A stretch of DNA of 64,000 nt, taken from contig NZ_JACIBV010000001.1 of the NCBI RefSeq assembly GCF_014195505.1, positions 7,750,001 to 7,814,000 of the forward strand, written 5' to 3'. The notes beneath the pieces were generated by a model. The model saw nothing but the letters and a program-made list of their open reading frames with translations, ran no database searches and had not been told where the DNA came from. This stretch comes from Nonomuraea dietziae. GTDB lineage: Bacteria; Actinomycetota; Actinomycetes; Streptosporangiales; Streptosporangiaceae. Both the position numbers and the translations under genes were made by a program. Below are positions 58,157-64,000 of the stretch, one piece after another (position 1 is the stretch's first letter; every line of letters starts with the position of its first letter).

Positions 58157-58753
58157 ATGACTTCACGGATTGAGATGACTCTGGACATCGCGTGCGGCGC
58201 CTCCTACCTCGGATGGGATCGGTTGCGCAGGGCGCTGGCCCGGTTGCGCGCCGAGGGCGGCGAGGCGGAGGTGGTCTTCCATCCCTTCCAGATCGCTCCC
58301 GACGCGCCGAGCGAGCCGGCGCGGGTCGAGCCCCTCGAAGAGGTGCACAAGCGGTTCTTCGGTCCGTCGGTGGGGGAGTCGACCGCCCGCATGACCGCGC
58401 TGGGCGCACGCGAGGGGATGGTCTACGACTACGGCAGGGCGTTGTTCGCCAACACGTTCGAGGCTCACCGGCTGATCAGGGTCGCCGCCGCGCAGGGGCG
58501 GGCCGAGGAGATGGCGGACCGGCTGTTCCGCGCCTACTTCGCCGATGGGCTCAACCTCGCCGACGGCGACACGTTGCGGAAGCTGGCCGCCGAGGCCGGG
58601 GTGGCGTGGACCGACGACGGCGCGGAGGAGACCAGGGCGGAGCTGGAGTGGGTGCGCAGGTCCGGGGTCAGAGGCGTGCCGATGTTCGAGATCAACGGGC
58701 GCGCGCTGTCCGGCGCGCAGTCCGAAGAGACGTTCTACGGGGAGATCTCATGA
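58157..58753 (+). CDS. DsbA/FrnE-like thioredoxin-fold protein lacking the CxxC pair
   Basis: A 198-residue protein with the FrnE/DsbA layout. The start MTLDIACGASYLGWDRLRRAL aligns with FrnE-type DIVCPWCYIG, but CPWC is replaced by CGAS, so the second cysteine is gone. The helical insert (AREGMVYDYGRALFANTFEAHRL) and the end RRSGVRGVPMFEING with its cis-proline loop and GAQSEETF are typical. It may be an isomerase-type (HCCA-like) or non-redox member. The stop overlaps the NmrA gene as ATGA. Confidence 0.85.
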   Translation: MTSRIEMTLDIACGASYLGWDRLRRALARLRAEGGEAEVVFHPFQIAPDAPSEPARVEPLEEVHKRFFGPSVGESTARMTALGAREGMVYDYGRALFANTFEAHRLIRVAAAQGRAEEMADRLFRAYFADGLNLADGDTLRKLAAEAGVAWTDDGAEETRAELEWVRRSGVRGVPMFEINGRALSGAQSEETFYGEIS

Positions 58754-59562
58754 TTCTGGTGACAGGGGCGACCGGCCGGGTCGGTGGTCAGGTCGTCAGG
58801 CAGCTGGTGGAAGCAGGGGTGCCCGAGGTGCGAGCGCTGGCCCGCGACGCGGGCCGGGCGCGGCTGCCGGTCGAGGTCGTCGAGGGCGATCTGGCCGTGC
58901 CAGGCTCGCTGGACGCGGCGCTGGAGGGCGTGGAGAAGGTCTTCCTCGTCTGGCCGACGCTCCAGGCCGACCACGCCGCACCCGAGACGGTGAAGAGGCT
59001 GGCGGGCAGACATGTCGTGTACTTCTCCGCCGCGACGGCGGGGGCGGCCGATCCGATCAACGCCTCCCACGGTGAGATCGAGCGGCTGGTCCGCGAGTCG
59101 GGCGCCGACTGGACCTTCCTGCGGATCACCGGGCTGGCGGCCAACGACCTCAAGTGGGCGGAAGGCATCGAACGCGACGGCGTGGTGCGCGAGCCGTTCG
59201 CCGGGTGGGCCCGGTCCCACATCCACGAGGCCGACGTGGCGGCGGCAGGCGTGCGCGTGCTGACCGGTGAAGGGCACGAAGGGGCGACCTACGTGCTGAC
59301 CGGGCCGCAGGCGCTGACCGCGCCGGAGCGGGTGGCCGCAGTCTCCGCGGTGATCGGGCGCGAGGTGCGCTTCCAGGAGGCGTCCCTGGAGGAGGTCAGG
59401 CTGCAGTACGAGGCCGTCTTCGGCCCCGAGCTGGCCGCGGGTCTGGTCGGCAGGATGGCGGGCGGGGTCCCTGAGCCCGAGCCGGTCACCGGCACCGTCG
59501 AGGAACTCACCGGACGCCCGGCCAGGACCTACAGGCAATGGGCCGCCGATCACTGGCGGTAG
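58750..59562 (+). CDS. NmrA-type NAD(P)-binding protein
   Basis: A 270-residue Rossmann protein. It begins MILVTGATGRVGGQVVRQLV and has EKVFLVWPTLQADH, VVYFSAATAG and WTFLRITGLAANDL. The end GRPARTYRQWAADHWR closes the family domain without extension. It is clearly paralogous to the protein encoded at 56960-58033 on the other side of the operators; the two share long motifs throughout. It is coupled to the FrnE-like gene by ATGA. Members are quinone- or flavin-type reductases or redox-sensing regulators; which applies is unknown. Confidence 0.9.
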   Translation: MILVTGATGRVGGQVVRQLVEAGVPEVRALARDAGRARLPVEVVEGDLAVPGSLDAALEGVEKVFLVWPTLQADHAAPETVKRLAGRHVVYFSAATAGAADPINASHGEIERLVRESGADWTFLRITGLAANDLKWAEGIERDGVVREPFAGWARSHIHEADVAAAGVRVLTGEGHEGATYVLTGPQALTAPERVAAVSAVIGREVRFQEASLEEVRLQYEAVFGPELAAGLVGRMAGGVPEPEPVTGTVEELTGRPARTYRQWAADHWR

Positions 59563-59565
59563 CCT
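59560..59565 (+). promoter_or_regulatory. -10 hexamer TAGCCT before the LuxR-family regulator
   Basis: TAGCCT ends seven nt before ATG 59573 and overlaps the stop codon of the NmrA gene. No ribosome-binding site is visible. Confidence 0.35.
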
Positions 59566-59572
59566 TTGAGAC

Positions 59573-62161
59573 ATGCTGCGGGGGCGGACGAAGGAGACGG
59601 GGACGATCGACGCCCTGCTCGCCGCCGCTCGCCGCGGCACGAGCGGGGCGCTGGTGATCCGTGGCGAGGCGGGTATCGGCAAGACCGCGCTGCTCGACCA
59701 CACCGCGAGCCGGGCGGACGGCATGCGCGTGCTGCGCACGACCGGTGTCGAGGCGGAGAGCGAGCTGCCCTACGCCGGGCTCAGCATGCTTGTCGGCGGG
59801 CTCCTCGACCGCCTCGACGATCTCCCGGTACGGCAGGCCGACGCGCTCAGGGGCGCGCTGGGGCTGGGTGAGGCCGACGGCGACACCTTCCTGATCGGCC
59901 TGGCGGTGCTCGGCCTGCTGGCCGAGGAGGCCCCGCTGCTGTGCCTGGTCGACGACGCCCAGTGGCTGGACGCCGCCACGGCCGACGCCCTGCTGTTCGC
60001 CGCGCGGCGGCTGCGGGCCGAGGGCGTGGTGATGATGTTCGCGGTCCGCGCGCCGTACGCGCCGGACTTCCCCTCGACGGGCCTGCCCGAGCTGCGCCTG
60101 GGCGGCCTGGCCGACGAGGCGGCTGCCGCGCTGGTCGGCGATCTGGCGCCGCACGTGCGCGAGGAGGTGCTGGTCGAGGCGCGCGGCAACCCGCTGGCGT
60201 TGCGGGTGCTGGCCGAAGCGCGCCGTGAGCAGGGCACCGGCATGCTCTCGATGGGGCTCCTGCCGGTGCAGAACCGGATCCTGCAGACCTTCGACGACAG
60301 GATCCGCGCGTTGCCGGCCGCGACCCGCACCGTGCTGCTGGTCGCGGCAGCCGACGACACCGGTGACCTGAGCACCGTCCTGCGGGCCGCCGAGCGGTTG
60401 GGCGCGGGGCTGCAGGACCTGGACCCGGCGGAGGCCGCCGGGCTGCTGCGGGTCGGAGGCGACCGCCTGGTCTTCGGCCATCCGCTGATGAGGAGCGCGG
60501 CCTACCAGGGGGCCACGGTGAACCCCAGGATCGAGGCGCACCGCGCGCTCGCGGAGATCCTGGACGGTGACCGGCGTGCCTGGCACCTGGCGGCAGCGGC
60601 GACGGGCCCGGACGAGCAGGTCGCGGCAGCTCTGGAACGTACGGCACAGCGGGCCAGAGATCGTGGCGGGTACGCGGCCGTGGCCGCCGCCTACGAACGT
60701 GCCGCCGCCCTCACCCCCGACCCTGGCGCGCGCGAGCGCCGCAGGCTCGCCGCGGCGCGCGCGGCGGCCGACGCGGGCCAGTTCGAGCGGGCCGACCACC
60801 TGGTCAGGCATGCGGGGAGCTCGGCCGAGGCGGCCGCGCTCAGGGCCGTCATCGCCGACGGGCGCGGGCGGACGGAGGAAGCGCACGTGCTGCTGTTCGA
60901 GTCGGCCGCGACCGTCACGCCGGCGGAGCTGCAGCCTCTGCTGCGCAGCGCCGCGCGGGCGGCCTGGCGTGCCAACGACTTCGAGGCGCTCGACCGCATC
61001 GCCGCCTGCGTGGCCGAGGGGTCGGACGTGCACAGGCTGGCCACGGCGGCGCTCGCCACCAACCGGCTGGACGACGGCGGCATCGAGACGCTGAAGGAGC
61101 TGCTGGCCCTGCCGCCGCGGTCAGATGTGCAGGATCGCCTGCTGTTCGCCAGGTTGCACCTGATCATCGGCGACATCGAGGGCGCGATGCGCCTGGCCGG
61201 CAGCCTGGAGCGGGAGTGCAGGTCGCGGGGCGCGCTCGGCGTGCTGCCGGCCGTACAGACGATCCTGGGCAGGACCCTGCTCTTCACCGGCCGGCACACC
61301 GACGCGCGCGCCACCCTGGTCGACGGGCTGCAGATCGCCGACGACACCTGCCAGCGCATGCCGCGCGTCGAGCTGTCGGCGACCATGGCCGAACTGGCCG
61401 CCATCGAGGGCGACGAGGAGCGCTGCCGCGCGTTGACGGCCGAGGCGATCGAGACAGGCCTGGCCCCGAGCGCGGTGCACGCGGCCGTCGCGCTGAGCCT
61501 GCTCGACCTGGGCCTGGGACGGCACGAGGCGGCCCTGGACCGGATGGAGGCGGTGGTGTCGGGATCGCGCCCGATGGGCGTCATGGGCCATCTGCCGATC
61601 CTGATCGAGGCCGCGGTGCGCCTGGGGCAGCCGCGCCGCGCCGCTTCCGCGGTGCGGCTGTTCACGGCCTGGGCCGATCGGGTCGGCCAGCCGTGGGCCG
61701 CGGCCGTCGCGCTGCGCTGCCGGGCACTGCTCGCCGACGACGTCGACACGTTCGCGCAGGCCGTCCAGATCAGGACGTACCCCTTCGAGCAGGCGCGGAC
61801 GGAGCTGCTGTACGGCGAGCGCCTGCGGAGGGACCGGCGGACCAGCGAGGCGCGCGGCCACCTGCGCGGCGCCGCCGAGACGTTCGAGCGGCTCGGCGCG
61901 CGTCCCTGGGCCGAGCGCGCCCGCGGCGAACTGCGCGCCACGGGGGAGACCCGCCTGGTGCGCGGCCACGCGACCGACCTCGCCGACCGGCTCACGCCGC
62001 AGGAACTGCAGAGCGTACGGCTGGCGGCCACCGGGCTGAGTAACCGGGAGATCGCCGAGCGGCTGTTCGTGAGCCCGCGCACCGTCGGCTACCACCTGTA
62101 CAAGGCCTATCCCAAGCTGGGCGTCACGACCAGGGCGGAGCTCGCCTCGCTCGGGTTGTGA
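59573..62161 (+). CDS. Large LuxR-family (LAL/MalT-type) transcriptional regulator
   Basis: An 862-residue regulator. The N-terminal ATPase has Walker A IRGEAGIGKTALLDH near residue 30 and Walker B LCLVDDAQWLD. A long helical TPR-like region (about 330-790) follows. The C-terminal LuxR DNA-binding domain reads LTPQELQSVRLAATGLSNRE and IAERLFVSPRTVGYHLYKAY. LAL regulators usually act as cluster-situated activators of antibiotic or catabolic genes after ligand and ATP binding. Its target may be the adjacent NmrA/FrnE genes. It is convergent with the VanW gene with a 9-nt gap. Confidence 0.93.
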   Translation: MLRGRTKETGTIDALLAAARRGTSGALVIRGEAGIGKTALLDHTASRADGMRVLRTTGVEAESELPYAGLSMLVGGLLDRLDDLPVRQADALRGALGLGEADGDTFLIGLAVLGLLAEEAPLLCLVDDAQWLDAATADALLFAARRLRAEGVVMMFAVRAPYAPDFPSTGLPELRLGGLADEAAAALVGDLAPHVREEVLVEARGNPLALRVLAEARREQGTGMLSMGLLPVQNRILQTFDDRIRALPAATRTVLLVAAADDTGDLSTVLRAAERLGAGLQDLDPAEAAGLLRVGGDRLVFGHPLMRSAAYQGATVNPRIEAHRALAEILDGDRRAWHLAAAATGPDEQVAAALERTAQRARDRGGYAAVAAAYERAAALTPDPGARERRRLAAARAAADAGQFERADHLVRHAGSSAEAAALRAVIADGRGRTEEAHVLLFESAATVTPAELQPLLRSAARAAWRANDFEALDRIAACVAEGSDVHRLATAALATNRLDDGGIETLKELLALPPRSDVQDRLLFARLHLIIGDIEGAMRLAGSLERECRSRGALGVLPAVQTILGRTLLFTGRHTDARATLVDGLQIADDTCQRMPRVELSATMAELAAIEGDEERCRALTAEAIETGLAPSAVHAAVALSLLDLGLGRHEAALDRMEAVVSGSRPMGVMGHLPILIEAAVRLGQPRRAASAVRLFTAWADRVGQPWAAAVALRCRALLADDVDTFAQAVQIRTYPFEQARTELLYGERLRRDRRTSEARGHLRGAAETFERLGARPWAERARGELRATGETRLVRGHATDLADRLTPQELQSVRLAATGLSNREIAERLFVSPRTVGYHLYKAYPKLGVTTRAELASLGL

Positions 62162-62170
62162 CGCCGAGCG

Positions 62171-63859
62171 CTAGGTGCAGTCCAGCTTGGGTTCAGGGGC
62201 GTAGACGGTGTGGAACTTCTGCTTTTTGATCGTCTCGCCGTCCTTCTTGAAGATCCGCCACACGTCGATGGTGAACCCTTCGACGCCTCCCATGGGGATG
62301 CACTCAGGCCCTGACTCCTCCAGGGAGGGGAATCCGCGCACGTTGTAGCGTTGCGAGCTCTTCGACTCGATCTCGAAGCGTTTGGTGCTCCAGAACTGGA
62401 CGGTGATGGACGTGCCGCTGTGAGAGGTGTTGATCAGCACGCCGTACGGCGAGTCGTTGCGCCAGCGGAAGTCCGGCTGCGGATAGGAGACGGTGGACTC
62501 GCGTCCGGCGGGGTAGCGGGAGATGTAGTACTGGTGCGGGACGTGCTGCACGTCCTCGAAGCCGCCGAAGAAGACCGCGTTGAACATCGTCGTGGCGAAC
62601 TGCGACACCCCGCCGCCCACGTCGTCGACGAAGCGGTTGTTCAAGATCATGGGCGCCTCCACGAACCCGCGTGCCCTGTCGCGCCTGCCGACGACCTCGT
62701 TGAGGGAGAACGTCTCGCCGGGCATCACCACGTGCCCGTCGACGATGTCGGCGATCCGGTGGATGTTGGTCACGCGCGGCGCGCAGCAGGGGTGGCGGGT
62801 GGTGAAGGAGCTCACCTTCTCCTTGACGCCCAGGCGTGCCGCCTTCTCCGTGGTGAGCCTGGGTTCGGTCCTGCGCAGGGGCGCCTCGACGGTGCGGCCG
62901 CCGCTCGCCAGGGCGGCCGAGATCGCCTCACCCAGAGCGGCCGCGTCCACGCTCATGCCCGCCCGGGAGGGCACCACCTTGGGGACCCCTGCGGTGATCC
63001 TGAACGTGGCGTTCCTCGGTCGCCGGTCCTCGCTCACGAGTTTGGCGTCGAGGTCGGCGGCGAGGCCGGACGCGTCGAACCGGGGACGCAGCCCGCCCCT
63101 GTTGTCGGGAACGTAGCGCAGGCGCGCGGCGATCTGCTCGGGTGACAGCTCGGCCTTCCCCGTTCCGCTGGTGAGCGTGAGCGGCGCGGCCACAGCCCGG
63201 CGCGCACTCGTGGACACCGCCTGCCGTACCTTGTCCGCGCTCACCTGAGGGGCGACCTCGCGCACCGGCACGGTGACCGCCCCGGTGCCGGCCGGATAGG
63301 CCCGCCGTACGGCACGCGCGGCGCCTTCCTGGTCCAGCCGTCGCCCCGCCTTCGGGAGCACCGGCTCGGGCACCAGCCCGCGATAGGAGACGCCGCCTTC
63401 CCTGGGTTCTCTGTCGACCTTCTCGGCGACACCTGCCATGGCCGTCGCAAGACGCCGCTCGTCGACCGTGGTCACCGGGGCGATGTCCCGATGGCCGAAC
63501 AACGAGCGAGCGACCCCGGCCGGAGTCAGGGAGCCGTCCTGCGCGGACGCGACGGTGCCCTTCGCGTCGAAGGCCAAGCCGAGCTTGTCCGGCTCGACGC
63601 GTACCTCGTCGTCTCCGACGTCGAGCGTGACGGGGACCGTCGCTCTACCGGAGAGCTCCCGGACCAGCTTCGCCTCGGCGTCCTCCGGTGGCAGGCCGCC
63701 GATGTCGACGCCCGCCACCCGCGTGTCGGGTGGCACCTCACCCGCCAGGGTGGCCGCGGCGACGGCGTAGGCGAGAATGGGGACGAGGAGCAGCGCGAGC
63801 ACGACCGCGATCAGGCGCCGCCTCCCGCGGGGCATCCGGAGCAGAAGGGGCGGCCGCAT
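62171..63859 (-). CDS. VanW family protein with peptidoglycan-binding domains
   Basis: A 562-residue membrane-anchored protein. Basic N-terminus and one membrane helix (about 17-38), then two repeats of the YoaR-like putative peptidoglycan-binding domain (about 45-330), then the VanW domain (about 350-480) with TRHPCCAPRVTNIHRIADIV, VVMPGETFSLNEVVGRR and VGGGVSQFATTMFNAVFFGG. A short G5-like beta tail ends it. VanW proteins are linked to the cell envelope; the enzymatic role, if any, is unknown. ATG 63859 precedes MRPPLLLRMPRGRRR. Confidence 0.92.
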   Translation of the reverse strand: MRPPLLLRMPRGRRRLIAVVLALLLVPILAYAVAAATLAGEVPPDTRVAGVDIGGLPPEDAEAKLVRELSGRATVPVTLDVGDDEVRVEPDKLGLAFDAKGTVASAQDGSLTPAGVARSLFGHRDIAPVTTVDERRLATAMAGVAEKVDREPREGGVSYRGLVPEPVLPKAGRRLDQEGAARAVRRAYPAGTGAVTVPVREVAPQVSADKVRQAVSTSARRAVAAPLTLTSGTGKAELSPEQIAARLRYVPDNRGGLRPRFDASGLAADLDAKLVSEDRRPRNATFRITAGVPKVVPSRAGMSVDAAALGEAISAALASGGRTVEAPLRRTEPRLTTEKAARLGVKEKVSSFTTRHPCCAPRVTNIHRIADIVDGHVVMPGETFSLNEVVGRRDRARGFVEAPMILNNRFVDDVGGGVSQFATTMFNAVFFGGFEDVQHVPHQYYISRYPAGRESTVSYPQPDFRWRNDSPYGVLINTSHSGTSITVQFWSTKRFEIESKSSQRYNVRGFPSLEESGPECIPMGGVEGFTIDVWRIFKKDGETIKKQKFHTVYAPEPKLDCT

Positions 63860-63886
63860 GGTGATCAGCTCGTCGGGACGCGGGGG

Positions 63887-64000
63887 ATGGGGGCGGTGAA
63901 GAACACGGCGCGGACGGCGCGAAGGCGATGCCTCCTACCCCTCATCGTCAGCCTCCTGGTCGAACAGCTGCCCACCTGCTCCCTGACCGACTACCCGCCA
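63887..64000 (+). CDS. Start of an unidentified gene cut by the window edge
   Basis: An open frame from ATG 63887 (CGGGGG immediately upstream), or GTG 63896, runs to the right edge without stop. It encodes a basic N-terminus followed by a hydrophobic stretch (LLPLIVSLLVEQLPTCSL), which could be a signal or membrane segment. It is divergent from vanW. Too little is visible for a family call. Confidence 0.4.
   Translation, partial: MGAVKNTARTARRRCLLPLIVSLLVEQLPTCSLTDYPP

Overview
The window is chromosomal DNA of a high-GC Gram-positive bacterium (Actinomycetota). GC is very high, third codon positions are almost all G or C, genes start often with GTG, translationally coupled ATGA/GTGA overlaps are common, and many genes have a promoter -10 hexamer only 6-7 nt before the start codon (leaderless). 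Heavy use of AGG for arginine, the neighbouring dgt, dnaG and rpoD genes, and a PknG/GlnX/GlnH locus suggest a Streptosporangiales-type actinomycete (Nonomuraea-like). That assignment is inference.

Layout. 1-5.9 kb: end of a DUF58 gene, a VWA (BatA-like) protein, an HtrA-like protease, an OmpR-type two-component pair and a PknB-type kinase, all on +. 5.9-9.3 kb: a heavily deleted remnant of qcrB (cytochrome b), three GntR/DasR-like operators, then ppdK. 9.3-14 kb: an M48 peptidase and a MacB-type ABC exporter on -. 14-21 kb: housekeeping block with dgt, an FAD reductase, an M23-like lipoprotein, dnaG and the principal sigma factor. 21.8-30.4 kb: a minus-strand, almost fully overlapping operon encoding a coiled-coil protein, PknG, a PP2C phosphatase, a VWA protein, an FHA protein, GlnX, a 46-residue basic peptide ORF and GlnH. 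30.5-45 kb: mixed single genes, including a glycosidase, tRNA-Asn, a frameshifted histidine kinase with its LuxR-type regulator, a bacterial nitric oxide synthase, an enoyl-CoA hydratase, galK, a PLP enzyme, a lipoprotein/27-aa/DUF6766 operon and a rifampicin-phosphotransferase-like enzyme.

45.3-49.4 kb looks accessory. It starts at tRNA-Met(CAT), holds an integrase C-terminal remnant, an orphan sensor kinase with more A/T-ending codons, a DUF3995 protein and a nucleotidyltransferase. 49.4-64 kb: a methyltransferase; an aromatic-catabolism operon (intradiol dioxygenase, FAH-family hydrolase, flavin monooxygenase); a YpfJ-like protein that has lost its zinc motif; an IclR regulator; a DUF305 fragment; an S66 peptidase; two paralogous NmrA-type proteins flanking twin operator palindromes with a DsbA/FrnE-like protein between; a large LuxR-family ATPase regulator; a VanW protein; and the start of a gene cut by the window edge.

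The most interesting system is the 21.8-30.4 kb operon. Extracellular ligand binding (GlnH), transmembrane relay (GlnX), kinase (PknG), phosphatase (PP2C) and phosphothreonine reader (FHA) are all encoded together. Kinase, phosphatase and reader share similar N-terminal zinc ribbons, and a previously hidden small ORF joins glnX to glnH by overlapping stop/start codons at both ends. No CRISPR array, intact insertion sequence or biosynthetic gene cluster was seen.
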